DNA from: Roseomonas aerilata DSM 19363
GTDB taxonomy: Bacteria > Pseudomonadota > Alphaproteobacteria > Acetobacterales > Acetobacteraceae
Reading direction: 5' to 3'
Assembly: GCF_000711725.1 (NCBI RefSeq)
Contig: NZ_JONP01000020.1
Span: 1 to 64,000 of the forward strand
Length of the DNA: 64,000 nt
Shown piece by piece: positions 52,850 through 63,135 of this stretch. Positions within the stretch are counted from its first letter, which is position 1; each line of letters begins with the position of its first letter. The notes beneath the pieces are model-generated. The model made no database searches. It saw only the letters and a program-made list of their open reading frames with translations, and was not told the origin of the DNA. The position numbers were made by a program, and so were the translations under genes.

Positions 52850-55261
52850 TCAGGTGGGCCGCACCGGCGGCAGGCGCTGGCTTTCCAGGAAGTCGAGGCG
52901 CGCCATCAGGTCTTCGGCCCGGCAGAGCATCAGCGCACGAAGGCCGCTCCCCGCCGGTGCGTCCAGCTCCAGTTCCAGCACCCGCGTCCCCTCACCGACT
53001 TCGACCGGCAGGGCGGTTGCGAAATCGCCCTCTGGCGGAGCGGGGATGGTCGCGGAGCCCGATGCCGCACCGTCCGCGAGCAGGGACAGGCCGATCGGCG
53101 CGCGGCCTGCCCCGCGCAGCTCCAGATGAAGGCGCAGCGATCCGTCGGTGCCGGGCGGCAGGGGCAGCCGCAGCCGCGCCGGGCCGCCGAGCATCGGGGT
53201 TCCCCACCCCTCCGGCAGCAGCCAGCCCGACCCGTCGCGGATCATGTCCGAGAGGGCCATCGAGAGATCGGGCACCCGCGCCTCCGTCGCCTGGAAGCCG
53301 ATTCGGTGGCCGAGCGGAAGCGAGACGCGTTCCTCCGGTGGCGGCACCGCGCGGCTGGTGAAATCCGCCACGCCATCCGTCACGTCGGCCAGCACGGCGG
53401 TCCAGGGGCGCGGCACGCCGAGCGCGGCGACCGACCGCTCCGCCGCGGCCAGCGCGCCCGGCTCGAAGAGCAGCCGCTCCACCGCCGCGGCCATGTCGCC
53501 CTCGCTCTGCGGCTCGACGAAGACCGCGGCGCCTGCCCCCGATTCGATCAGCGCGGAGTGCCGCGGCACCACCGCTGCCTTCCCCCAGGCCATGCTCTCG
53601 GTCACCGGGAGGCCCCAGCCCTCGTAGTGGGAGTTGTAGATCGTGAAGAGGCAATCGCGGTACAGCGCCGCGAGCCCCGCGTCCGAGATGCCGTGCAGCA
53701 GCACGACGTGGCGCGCCAGTTCGGGGCTGGCCGCGAGAAGGTTCATGGCCGCCTCGACTCCCCAGCCAAGCGCGCCCAGGCAGACGAGGCGCGGCACGCG
53801 CGCCGGGCCGTGGCGGCGCAGCAGGGAGAGCCAGGCGCGGAAGACCGTCAGGTGGTCCTTCCGGCTCTCGATGGTCGCCACGAACAGGACGTAAGGCTCG
53901 GGCGGCCGCGGCGCGCGCGTGCCCTCCAGCGCCGCCGGGTCCGGCATCACGCCTGTGCGCGGGTCGCCGTCGAGCCGTACGACGGCCATGGGCAGGTCGA
54001 GCCCCGGCAGCAGGCGTTCCAGGAAGCGCCGCCCATCCTCGCGCGTGGACTCCGAGTTGCAGAGCACCCCGTGGGCGTGGACGCCCATGGCCGAGAACCA
54101 GCGCGCGTAGTCCTGAACGAGCACGCGCACGCAGTGCTCGGGCATGACGAGCGGCACGCAGTCGTGCAGGAAGGGCACGTAGAGCACGCCGTGCGCCCGC
54201 TGCGCCGCGCGCAGCCCGCGGAAATAGGCGGGGACCCCCCAGGAATTCCCGAGGTTCACCAGCACCTGGCCCTCGGTGAAGACATGCGCCGGTGCGCCGC
54301 GCGCCACCTCCGGCACGGCATCGCGCGCCTCGATCCAGGCGGGGTCGTTCACGTCCGATCCCGCCGCCGCGGTGCTCAGCAATCGGGCCAGGTCCTCCTC
54401 CCGCACCGCCCGCCATGTGGCGCGCGGATGCTCGAAGGCGAGGTAGGTCGCGCGCTGGCCGGAACGCAGCGCGGCCGAGAGAAGGCTCGCCTGCACGCGT
54501 TGGATGCCCGTCAGCGTGCGGCGCGTCGCGAAATGCATCAGCAGGTCGGTGACGTCGAAGGCGATCCCCCCAGCCGCCGGCGGCGGCAGGTTCGCGGGAG
54601 CTTCCGGCCGCTGCACCGCGATGGAGAGGCGCGGGGCAGGAAGCAGCGTCGTTGACAGCGGCCGCGCTGGAATACCCGGCTCCTGCGCCGGCGGTTCGGG
54701 TTTCGGCCGAGAAGCCGGCGGCGCTTCCGGCGACCGCGACCTCGGTTCGGGCGCGGGGGACTCTTCCGGCGGCCCGGCGGGTGGCGTGACCGTCTCGGGC
54801 GCAAGCATCTCGGGAATGGCCGGCTCTGGCAGGATCGGCTCGGGCGGGCGCGGCGGCACCGGCGGCGGCGGCGGGTTGCCGGAGGGCATTTGCGCGAGGG
54901 CCCCCGCTGCGGCGGAGGCCGCTGGATCGCCCTGGCCGAAGGTCACCGCGAGCCCGTAGGCCCGCCGTGCCTCCGCCTCGCGCCCGAGCAGAAGGAGAAC
55001 ATGGCCGCGGTGAAGATAGGGAAGGGGCTCGGCCGGTGCCTCGGCCAGGGCGGCATCAAGGGCTGTAAGCGCCCTCTCCACGAGGCCCGCGCTGCGGAGG
55101 GCATGCGCCTGCCACAGAAGATCTTCCCACCCGGCGGACCCGAGGAGCGCGGCCTCCCCGAAGAGGCGCGCCGCCTCCTCGTGCTGCCCGTCATGCCAGG
55201 CTCGCGCGGCCTCCTCCCGCAGGGAGGCGGCCTCTTCCATCATGTCGTGCGGGGCATCCAT
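52850..55261 (-). CDS. TPR-headed glycosyltransferase (GT4)
   Basis: 803-residue cytoplasmic protein in three parts. A TPR-like helical head covers about 1-120 (AARAWHDGQHEEAARLFGEAA). A Pro/Glu-rich linker covers about 125-235. The glycosyltransferase runs from about 240 (GIAFDVTDLLMHFATRR, TGIQRVQ), with VLFVATIESRKDH starting the second Rossmann half and NSHYEGWGLPVTESMAWGKAAVV carrying the E-x7-E donor site. After about 640 a beta-rich C-terminal domain of unknown function follows. The TGIQRV and EGWGLPV motifs suggest a mannosyltransferase-like enzyme in surface glycan synthesis. It starts 45 bases after ugpC. Confidence 0.82.
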   Translation of the reverse strand: MDAPHDMMEEAASLREEAARAWHDGQHEEAARLFGEAALLGSAGWEDLLWQAHALRSAGLVERALTALDAALAEAPAEPLPYLHRGHVLLLLGREAEARRAYGLAVTFGQGDPAASAAAGALAQMPSGNPPPPPVPPRPPEPILPEPAIPEMLAPETVTPPAGPPEESPAPEPRSRSPEAPPASRPKPEPPAQEPGIPARPLSTTLLPAPRLSIAVQRPEAPANLPPPAAGGIAFDVTDLLMHFATRRTLTGIQRVQASLLSAALRSGQRATYLAFEHPRATWRAVREEDLARLLSTAAAGSDVNDPAWIEARDAVPEVARGAPAHVFTEGQVLVNLGNSWGVPAYFRGLRAAQRAHGVLYVPFLHDCVPLVMPEHCVRVLVQDYARWFSAMGVHAHGVLCNSESTREDGRRFLERLLPGLDLPMAVVRLDGDPRTGVMPDPAALEGTRAPRPPEPYVLFVATIESRKDHLTVFRAWLSLLRRHGPARVPRLVCLGALGWGVEAAMNLLAASPELARHVVLLHGISDAGLAALYRDCLFTIYNSHYEGWGLPVTESMAWGKAAVVPRHSALIESGAGAAVFVEPQSEGDMAAAVERLLFEPGALAAAERSVAALGVPRPWTAVLADVTDGVADFTSRAVPPPEERVSLPLGHRIGFQATEARVPDLSMALSDMIRDGSGWLLPEGWGTPMLGGPARLRLPLPPGTDGSLRLHLELRGAGRAPIGLSLLADGAASGSATIPAPPEGDFATALPVEVGEGTRVLELELDAPAGSGLRALMLCRAEDLMARLDFLESQRLPPVRPT

Positions 55262-55306
55262 AGGGGATGGGTAGCGGGACCGCGCGCCCGCCGGAAGGGG
55301 AGTCGC

Positions 55307-56377
55307 TCAGGCAGGATCCAGCCGGCGGCCCGTGTCGGCGTCGAAGACGTGCAGGTGGGCGGGCGCGATCCGGACCGGCAACCGCTCGCCGCTGAAGGCG
55401 CCGTTCAGCCGCGCGGTGACGGCCATGCCGGCAGGCGTGCGGCCGTGCACGACCGTCTCTGAGCCAAGCGGTTCGATCAGCTCGACCGCCAGGGGGATGG
55501 AACCGGGGCCGTCGCCGGGCTCCAGGTGCTCCGGCCGCAGCCCGAGGGTGATCGGCGTGCCGGCGGTGCCCGGCCGCGGCCCGTCCGCGAAGGGGATGAG
55601 CGTGCCGTCCGGCAAGCGGGCGGAGCCATTCCCCTGGTCGAGCGAGGCCGGGATGAAGTTCATCGCGGGGCTGCCGATGAAGCCCGCGACATAGGTGTCG
55701 GCGGGACGGGAGAAGATCTCCATGGGCGGCGCCACCTGCGCGGGGCGGCCCGCATTCATCACCACCAGCCGGTCGCCGAGCGTCATCGCCTCCACCTGGT
55801 CATGCGTAACGAAGAGCGAGGTGACGCCGAGGCGCCGCTGCAGGCGCCGGATCTCGGCCCGCATCTGCACGCGCAGCTTCGCGTCGAGGTTCGACAGTGG
55901 TTCGTCGAAGAGGAAGAGCGCGGGCTCGCGCACGATGGCCCGCCCCATCGCCACGCGCTGTCGCTGCCCGCCCGAGAGCTGCTTCGGCTTGCGGTCCAGC
56001 AAGGGGCCGATGCCGAGGATTTCGGCGGCCGCCTGCACGCGGCGCGCGATCTCGTCGCGCGCCATGCCGCGGATCTTCAGGCCATAGGCCATGTTCCCGA
56101 AGACGGTCATGTGCGGGTAGAGCGCGTAGTTCTGGAACACCATCGCGATGTCGCGGTCCGCCGGCTCCAGCCCCGTCACGTCGCGCCCGTTGATGACCAC
56201 CTGCCCGGAGGTCGGCGTCTCCAGCCCCGCCACGATCCGCAGCAGCGTGGACTTGCCGCAGCCGGAGGCGCCGACGATCACGACGAGCTCGCCGTCATTC
56301 ACCTCGAGGTCGATGCCGTGCAGCACCTGCGTGGCGTTGAAGGACTTCTTGACGTCTCGGAGGGAGAGGGTGGCCAT
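55307..56377 (-). CDS. ugpC: sn-glycerol-3-phosphate/sugar ABC transporter ATP-binding protein
   Basis: 356-residue MalK-type ATPase. Walker A is [10 protein letters not shown], the signature is [15 protein letters not shown], Walker B is [14 protein letters not shown] and the switch histidine is in [10 protein letters not shown]. The C-terminal TOBE domain ([22 protein letters not shown]) is the regulatory/OB part. Assigned UgpC rather than MalK because of the adjacent UgpA/UgpE-like permeases; UgpC and MalK are partly interchangeable. Third gene of the unit, 3 bases after ugpE. Confidence 0.9.
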   Translation of the reverse strand: MATLSLRDVKKSFNATQVLHGIDLEVNDGELVVIVGASGCGKSTLLRIVAGLETPTSGQVVINGRDVTGLEPADRDIAMVFQNYALYPHMTVFGNMAYGLKIRGMARDEIARRVQAAAEILGIGPLLDRKPKQLSGGQRQRVAMGRAIVREPALFLFDEPLSNLDAKLRVQMRAEIRRLQRRLGVTSLFVTHDQVEAMTLGDRLVVMNAGRPAQVAPPMEIFSRPADTYVAGFIGSPAMNFIPASLDQGNGSARLPDGTLIPFADGPRPGTAGTPITLGLRPEHLEPGDGPGSIPLAVELIEPLGSETVVHGRTPAGMAVTARLNGAFSGERLPVRIAPAHLHVFDADTGRRLDPA

Positions 56378-56380
56378 CGG

Positions 56381-57298
56381 CTATTTCTCGGTCTCGGTCA
56401 GGCCGCGCACGAACCAGCGCTGCATCAGCGCGACGACGAGCACGGGAGGCAGGAGGGCCAGCACGGCGGTCGCCATGATGGTGTTCCACTCGTTCTGGGC
56501 ATCGCCTCGCCCGATCATCTTGGACAGGCCGACCACGATCGTCTCCATGGAGCGGTCGTTGATGATCAGCAGCGGCCAGAGATACTGGTTCCAGCCGTAG
56601 ATGAAGAGGATGACGAAGAGCGCCGCGATGTTCGTCAGCGACAGCGGCAGCACCACGTCCCTCAGGAAGCGAACGGGGCCCGCGCCGTCAATCTTCGCCG
56701 CCTCCACGAACTCGTCGGGGATGGTGAGGAAGAACTGGCGGAAGAGCAGGGTGGCGGTCGCGGAAGCGATCAGGGGGATCACCAGCCCTGGCCATGTGTT
56801 GCCGAGGTTGAGGTCCACGATCACCTGGAAGGTCGGGATGATCCGCACCTCCACCGGCAGCATCAGCGTGATGAAGATCGCCCAGAAGGCGAGCATGCGC
56901 CCGGGGAAGGAGAAGAACACGACCGCGTAAGCCGAGAGGATGGAGATGGCGATTTTTCCGAGGGCGATGGCTACCGCCATGATCAGGCTGTTCACCAGCA
57001 TGGTGGAGGCCGGCGTGGTTTGGCTGCGCCCGCCACCCTCGTTCCAGGCGGTGGCGTAGTTCTCCACCGTGTGCGCGCCCGGCACCAGCGGCACGTCGCC
57101 GCGCCCGATGGTCCCGGCATCATGGGTGGAGCCCACCAACGTCATGTAGATCGGGAAGGCGACGATCAGCACGCCGAGGATGAGCGCCCCGTGCGCGAGG
57201 AGGCGCGAGAGGAGGGCGCGGCGGCGAGTGGCGCGCAGCAGCGCGTCGTCCCGCACCGGCTCCGCTCGCAGGGCCACGGGGTTCGCGGGCGCATCCAT
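56381..57298 (-). CDS. ugpE: sn-glycerol-3-phosphate ABC transporter permease UgpE
   Basis: 305-residue inner-membrane permease with six spans. The ABC coupling loop is EAAKIDGAGPVRFLRDVVLPLS, and LFIYGWNQYLWPLLIINDRSM is the UgpE pattern. ATG 57298 shares a base with the ugpA stop (TGATG); the longer open frame overlaps ugpA and is discarded. Confidence 0.9.
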   Translation of the reverse strand: MDAPANPVALRAEPVRDDALLRATRRRALLSRLLAHGALILGVLIVAFPIYMTLVGSTHDAGTIGRGDVPLVPGAHTVENYATAWNEGGGRSQTTPASTMLVNSLIMAVAIALGKIAISILSAYAVVFFSFPGRMLAFWAIFITLMLPVEVRIIPTFQVIVDLNLGNTWPGLVIPLIASATATLLFRQFFLTIPDEFVEAAKIDGAGPVRFLRDVVLPLSLTNIAALFVILFIYGWNQYLWPLLIINDRSMETIVVGLSKMIGRGDAQNEWNTIMATAVLALLPPVLVVALMQRWFVRGLTETEK

Positions 57299-58179
57299 CA
57301 GTAGTGTACCTTCTTCTCGACGGCGCGGAACTGGAAGGCGGTGAGGGCGATCACCAGCACCATCAGGATCACGCTCTGGGCGGAGGAGAGCCCGAGATTG
57401 AGGTTCTGCACGCCATCCACATAGACCTTGTAGATCAGCGTCTCCGTCGCCTGTCCCGGCCCGCCGCTGGTCAGCGCGTGGATGATGCCGAAGGTCTCGA
57501 AGAAGGCGTAGGTGAGATTGACGATCAGCAGGAAGAAGGTCGTCGGCGAGAGAAGGGGGAATATGATCGACCAGAAACGCCGCGCCGGGCGCGCGCCGTC
57601 GATCGCCGCGGCCTCCAGCACGCTTGCCGGGATGGATTGCAGCCCTGCCAGGAAGAAGATGAAATTGTAGGCGACCTGCTTCCAGGCCGCCGCGATGACG
57701 ATGAGGATCATCGCGTGCGTGCCGTTCAGCCGGTAGTCCCAGGCGACGCCCGCGGCGTTCAGCCAGCGCCCGATCAGCCCGACCTGCGGCTGGAACAGGA
57801 ACAGCCACAGCACGGCGGAAACGGCGGGCGCCACAGCATAGGGCCAGATCAGCAGGCTGCGATAGACGGTGACGCCCCGCAGCGACTTATCCGCCTGCAC
57901 CGCGAGGAACAGGGCGATGCCCAGCGCCAGCCCCGCCACGCAGCCCGAGAAGACGACGCTGTTGAGCGCCGCGTTCACCCAGTTCGGATCAGAGAGCACA
58001 TCCTGGAAGTTCTCCAGCCCGACGAATTCCTGGGAAAGCCCGAAGGCGTCCTCCCGCAGCAGGGACTGGTAGATCGCTCGCCCGGCCGGCCAGAAGAAGA
58101 ACACGAAGGTGATCGCCAACTGCGGGAGCAGCAGCGCAATGGGGAGAATCCTGCCCCGGAAAATGACCTTTCTCTGCAT
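57298..58179 (-). CDS. ugpA: sn-glycerol-3-phosphate ABC transporter permease UgpA
   Basis: 293-residue permease with six spans. The coupling loop is [24 protein letters not shown], and [20 protein letters not shown] is typical of UgpA. ATG 58179 has GGGAGGG as ribosome site. The gene for the periplasmic receptor UgpB, usually first in the operon, is missing: upstream lie 250 bases of non-coding DNA and then a divergent gene. Confidence 0.9.
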   Translation of the reverse strand: MQRKVIFRGRILPIALLLPQLAITFVFFFWPAGRAIYQSLLREDAFGLSQEFVGLENFQDVLSDPNWVNAALNSVVFSGCVAGLALGIALFLAVQADKSLRGVTVYRSLLIWPYAVAPAVSAVLWLFLFQPQVGLIGRWLNAAGVAWDYRLNGTHAMILIVIAAAWKQVAYNFIFFLAGLQSIPASVLEAAAIDGARPARRFWSIIFPLLSPTTFFLLIVNLTYAFFETFGIIHALTSGGPGQATETLIYKVYVDGVQNLNLGLSSAQSVILMVLVIALTAFQFRAVEKKVHY

Positions 58180-58430
58180 CGTGCCCTCCCGTGCGCCGGA
58201 CGGGGAAGTCCCGTGCGGCGCAAGCCTGTCCGTTGTTGAGGGGCCGGGGAAGGCCGCCTGGCCGTGTAGCCGCCGCCGTGCTGGGGCGCCGCGTGCCCGC
58301 GCGGCTGGCCTCGGCACGCCGATGAGCGCCGAGACTACAGCCCGGCCAGAATTTTGTGGAGGGTCCAACACCGGCCGTGAGGGGAGCGTCATGAACCCAC
58401 CGTTCATCTCTCGCCCGCATCATCCTGGCC
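58180..58430. other. Divergent region between ugpA and an unknown gene
   Basis: About 250 bases without a credible gene, presumably holding the ugp promoter and that of the rightward gene. I could not identify a clear promoter or operator. A TGGC-like element near 58308 does not keep sigma-54 spacing. Confidence 0.4.
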
Positions 58431-59030
58431 ATGGATAACGCGATGCCTCTCCTTCTCCTCGGTGTCGGCCTGCAAAAAGCGCCGCAGCTGCCGGCCGTGC
58501 GGGTCGGCCGGGTCTCAGGCCTGCTGGCGGGTTGGCGCGGCGCCGCCAGCCTGCCGCCCTCTGCCCTTCGCCTGCCGGAGCCGCTGGGCTTCACCAGCCT
58601 GCAGGAAGTCCGCGCCTGGCTCGTCGCGCGCGAGCCACGCCTGGCCACTGCCCTCCGCGCCCTGTCCGGCTGCCGGGAGGTCGGGCTCGAATTGCACGAG
58701 GACGCGCCGCGCCACGCCGCCTGGTTGCGGCAGCGGGACAAGGGCCTCGCCTCCGAGGCCCCGGCAGATCCGGCCCGGGCGGCGCGGCGCCTGTTCATCG
58801 GGCAGCGGGTGGAGACCATCCTCTCGAGCGAGGCCCGTGCCGCCGTCCGCCCTGCGCCGGGCGCGGAACCGGCCACCTGGTCGGTGGCCGTGCCGAAGGC
58901 GGCGGTGGAGCGCCTGCGCGCCGCGCTTGAGCTGGAGGCGCACCGGCTCGCCGGCACCGGCCTCTCCCTTCGCGTCAGTCCGCCCGGCAAGACGAACGGC
59001 CTGGCCAGGGCCATCCTGCAGGACGCCTGA
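58431..59030 (+). CDS. Unknown protein with distant GvpL/GvpF resemblance
   Basis: 199-residue soluble protein starting at ATG 58431 (an in-frame ATG at 58443 is an alternative). The segments REVGLELHEDAP, WSVAVPKAAVERLRAALELEA and LAGTGLSLRVSPPGKT recall the layout of gas-vesicle GvpL/GvpF proteins, but the similarity is weak and no other gvp genes are in the window. The frame has natural protein composition, unlike the antisense frame. Function unknown. Confidence 0.6.
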   Translation: MDNAMPLLLLGVGLQKAPQLPAVRVGRVSGLLAGWRGAASLPPSALRLPEPLGFTSLQEVRAWLVAREPRLATALRALSGCREVGLELHEDAPRHAAWLRQRDKGLASEAPADPARAARRLFIGQRVETILSSEARAAVRPAPGAEPATWSVAVPKAAVERLRAALELEAHRLAGTGLSLRVSPPGKTNGLARAILQDA

Positions 59031-59079
59031 AGGCCGGCGCGGGCTTGATGAAGCGGCTGGCATCCCGCTTCATGGTCCC

Positions 59080-60264
59080 GTGCGAGGAACCGGGAACATT
59101 CCGCCAGCGGCTGGTGCGGCCGGCAGGCGCCGCGTGGTGGGCGCGCTCGGCGTGGCACAGACCCTTGCCTGGGCCTCCTCCTACTACCTGCCCGCCATTG
59201 TCGCCGCACCGATGGCCGAGGACTACGGCCTTCCGCCCAGCGCCATCTTCGGCGCCTTCTCCGCCTCCCTCCTGCTGACGGCGCTCCTCGGCCCCTGGGT
59301 CGGGCGCGTGATCGACCGCCGGGGCGGGCGCGGGGTGCTGGCGGGGTCGAACCTGGCGCTGGCGGCCGGCCTCGCGGCAATGGCGCTGGCGCCGGCGGGA
59401 TGGCCGGTGGTGCTCTTCCTTGGCTGGGGACTGCTGGGCCTCGGCATGGCTCTCGGCCTCTATGATTCCGCCTTCGCCACCCTGGCCGGCCTCTACGGCA
59501 AGGAGGCGCGCGGGCCGATCTCGGGCGTGGCAATGATGGCGGGCTTCGCGAGCACGATCGGCTGGCCCCTTACCGCCTGGCTAAGCGCCTGGCTCGGCTG
59601 GCGCGGTGCCTGCGGCTCCTGGGCCGCGCTGCAAATTCTGCTCGGCCTGCCTCTGCACCTCCTGCTCGTCCCGCCCGCGCCACCGCCGCCGACCGCCGCC
59701 GCCAGCGTGGAGGAGCCGGAAGGGGCAGCGGGCTGGGGGCAACTCGCTCTGCTCGCGCTGGCGCTGACGGGCTCGGGGTTCAATATCGCGGCCATGGCGG
59801 CGCATCTGCCGGGCCTGCTGACCCGGAGTGGTGCCTCGGCCGAACTCGCCCTCCTCGCTGCCAGCCTCGTCGGGCCCATGCAGGTCCTCGTGCGCGTGCT
59901 GGACGCGCTCTTGCTGCGCCGCCTGCACCCGCTGACCACCGCCCGCCTGGCGACCGCCGGGCACCCCGCGGCGGCCTTGGCCCTCGCGGTCGGGTTCGGG
60001 CCCGCGGCCTTCGCCATCCTCCACGGGGCCGGGAACGGGCTGCTCACGATCGTTCGCGGCACCCTGCCGCTCGCCCTTTTCGGGGCCCGCGGCTACGGGG
60101 CTCGGCAGGGGATCATTCTCGCGCCCATGCGGCTCATCCAGGCGCTCGCGCCGCTCGCCTTCGGCCTCGCGCTGGAGCGGCTCGCCCTCCAGGCCCTCTG
60201 GATCTTCGCGGGGGTGGGGCTCATCTCGCTCCTCGCCCTCGCGGCGCTGCGCCGCCCGGGATAG
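59080..60264 (+). CDS. MFS transporter
   Basis: About 394 residues with 12 predicted spans. The N-terminal [21 protein letters not shown], the loop [16 protein letters not shown] (the MFS RxxxR-type motif between spans 2 and 3) and [19 protein letters not shown] are typical of a small Acetobacteraceae/Burkholderiales MFS group. Substrate unknown. The start is uncertain: GTG 59080 is used, GTG 59134 is the main alternative, and neither has a good ribosome site. The open frame further upstream (to 58462) overlaps the previous gene. Confidence 0.82.
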   Translation: MRGTGNIPPAAGAAGRRRVVGALGVAQTLAWASSYYLPAIVAAPMAEDYGLPPSAIFGAFSASLLLTALLGPWVGRVIDRRGGRGVLAGSNLALAAGLAAMALAPAGWPVVLFLGWGLLGLGMALGLYDSAFATLAGLYGKEARGPISGVAMMAGFASTIGWPLTAWLSAWLGWRGACGSWAALQILLGLPLHLLLVPPAPPPPTAAASVEEPEGAAGWGQLALLALALTGSGFNIAAMAAHLPGLLTRSGASAELALLAASLVGPMQVLVRVLDALLLRRLHPLTTARLATAGHPAAALALAVGFGPAAFAILHGAGNGLLTIVRGTLPLALFGARGYGARQGIILAPMRLIQALAPLAFGLALERLALQALWIFAGVGLISLLALAALRRPG

Positions 60265-60331
60265 CCGCCCCCTTGGCAGCGCGCCCCGGATGGGCTTCCT
60301 GCCAGCCACAGACCGGAAGAGAGGGAATGCC

Positions 60332-61540
<1,209 letters not shown>

Positions 61541-61566
61541 TACCGCTCAAGCGCTGCTGGTGACTC

Positions 61567-61598
61567 CGGGGAGAGAGAAGGAACCCTTCCTCTCCCCG
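61567..61598. terminator. Bidirectional hairpin between convergent genes
   Basis: CGGGGAGAG (61567-61575) pairs with CTCTCCCCG (61590-61598); after a one-base bulge GAAGG pairs with CCTTC around AAC. This 14-bp hairpin lies between the pcaF stop and the stop of the convergent gene. T-runs are weak on both sides, but position and strength fit a shared terminator. Confidence 0.6.
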
Positions 61599-61605
61599 TG
61601 CTCCT

Positions 61606-63135
61606 TTACGCGGAACGGGTGCCCTCCGCCCGCAGTGCCTGCGCGGCCGCGAGCCAGCCCGGGATTTCGGCCGCGGTGACGCCGGCCTGGTGGCACCCTT
61701 CCTCCACAGCGCGGGGCAGGATGTCGAGCAACGCGGCCATGAGGGCGGCATCGCGCTCGTCCGAGACGAGTTCCAGGAATTCCTGGATGTCGCTCTGGAA
61801 CACGCGCAGGAAGGGTCCGAACCGGTCGCTCTGGCGACCCAGCCATTCCTCGAACATCGCGGGCCAGCCAGCGGCGAGGCGGAACTCGAGCCGTGGCTCC
61901 CCTTCCTCGACAGCGAATTTCAGACGGACGGGCGCCCATTCGCGCCGGCCGGCGCGAAGCGAGGCCATGTCCAACTCCAGGTGACGGTACGCCCCGGCGT
62001 TCTCGTAATCGCTCAGGCGTAGCTCCGCGTATCGCGCACCGGCTGACGGGATGCGGAGTGGTCCGCCGCTTCCGGCCAGGGTTCCGGGTATGGCAATCCC
62101 GCCGGCCGGGGGCGAGGCGGTGGGGTGATCCTGCGGCGGCGATGGACGCCAGGGCCCGGCGGCCGTCGTTTCGAGGACCCGGAGGCCGGCCCAGGGCGCC
62201 GCCACGGGGAGCGGGGTCTTCGACAGTTCGGGCAGCGCCTCGGCCGAGAGCGTCCCGCCCTCCAACTCCACCACGGCGTCCGTCTCGCCCGCGCGCAGGC
62301 CGACCGCGAGGACAGCCTGCTCGCCGAGCCGTGGCTGAAGGGGCAGGTCCAGCGTCACCGCGTCCTCCCCCAGCGGCCGCCATCCGGTCCAGGCTGAACC
62401 GGGCGTGGTGCGCGATAGGTCGGTCAGATCAGCTGGCAGGATGCCATCCGGCCTGATCCAAGCCGCGACCGCCGCACCGCGTCCCGTCCCGTGGGCAAGT
62501 GTGATCCGCAGCCGCCGCATCCTCTGCGTGTCGAGGGCTGGCAGCAGCAGGATCGAGCGGCCGTGCGCGGGGGCGCGTAGCAGCGGGCGCGGTGCCTCCT
62601 CGCCGATGGCGACGGGATCGACACCGCCTTCCAGCGCCCGCGCCTCCGCCCAGCTGAGGGCGCGAGGCGTGGGGGGAGGGGCCGGCTCATCGGCGGAGGC
62701 TTCTTCGGGCTGCACCGCGCTCCCCTCGGCCCGCGCGGCAGCGGCCTGGCGCAGTAGGGCGGCGGAGAGCGCCTCCGCGGTCACGGCGAGCACCCCTGGC
62801 AGCGCCTCCGCGCCAGAACCGGCGGGAACGAAGGGCGGTGGCAGCCCCTCGACCGTGGACCACCAGGCGCCGAGGGCGGCGAGCGGCTGCCAGTCCGGCG
62901 CGACAAGGCCGATGGTGCCCACCGGCGGGGAGGGAAGAGGAAGGGTGGCCGCCAGTTCCGGCGCGCGGGTGCCGAGCGGATGGATCAGCAGGTTCTCCCC
63001 GCGCGGCGCGAGGATCCAGACGTGGAGCGCGGCGGAGGCGATCGGCGAGGGGTCCACCACGCCCTCGGCGACGAGGAGATGGGGCGCCACTTCGGCCAGG
63101 CGCGTCAGGTGGGAGGGGGCGGCGCGCGGGATCAA
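61606..63135 (-). CDS. Unknown protein (DUF6212-like) next to a glycosyltransferase
   Basis: 509-residue protein without signal peptide or membrane span. Three regions are visible: an N-terminal domain (1-140), an acidic Pro/Ala linker (140-165), and beta-rich segments with LSWAEARALEGG, RMRRLRITLAHGTG and YAELRLSDYENAGAYRHLELDM. A helical C-terminus follows (EEWLGRQSDRFGPFLRVFQ, DERDAALMAALLDILP). From memory this resembles DUF6212 proteins of Roseomonas-like bacteria; this is unchecked. The jelly-roll-like middle could bind carbohydrate. It starts with TTG 63135 overlapping the glycosyltransferase TGA (TTGA). Confidence 0.65.
   Translation of the reverse strand: MIPRAAPSHLTRLAEVAPHLLVAEGVVDPSPIASAALHVWILAPRGENLLIHPLGTRAPELAATLPLPSPPVGTIGLVAPDWQPLAALGAWWSTVEGLPPPFVPAGSGAEALPGVLAVTAEALSAALLRQAAAARAEGSAVQPEEASADEPAPPPTPRALSWAEARALEGGVDPVAIGEEAPRPLLRAPAHGRSILLLPALDTQRMRRLRITLAHGTGRGAAVAAWIRPDGILPADLTDLSRTTPGSAWTGWRPLGEDAVTLDLPLQPRLGEQAVLAVGLRAGETDAVVELEGGTLSAEALPELSKTPLPVAAPWAGLRVLETTAAGPWRPSPPQDHPTASPPAGGIAIPGTLAGSGGPLRIPSAGARYAELRLSDYENAGAYRHLELDMASLRAGRREWAPVRLKFAVEEGEPRLEFRLAAGWPAMFEEWLGRQSDRFGPFLRVFQSDIQEFLELVSDERDAALMAALLDILPRAVEEGCHQAGVTAAEIPGWLAAAQALRAEGTRSA

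Noticed and set aside
58303-58320. TGGCCTCGGCACGCC near ugpA as a possible sigma-54 site
   Set aside because: GC falls one base short of the required spacing and the -12 element is not TTGC.
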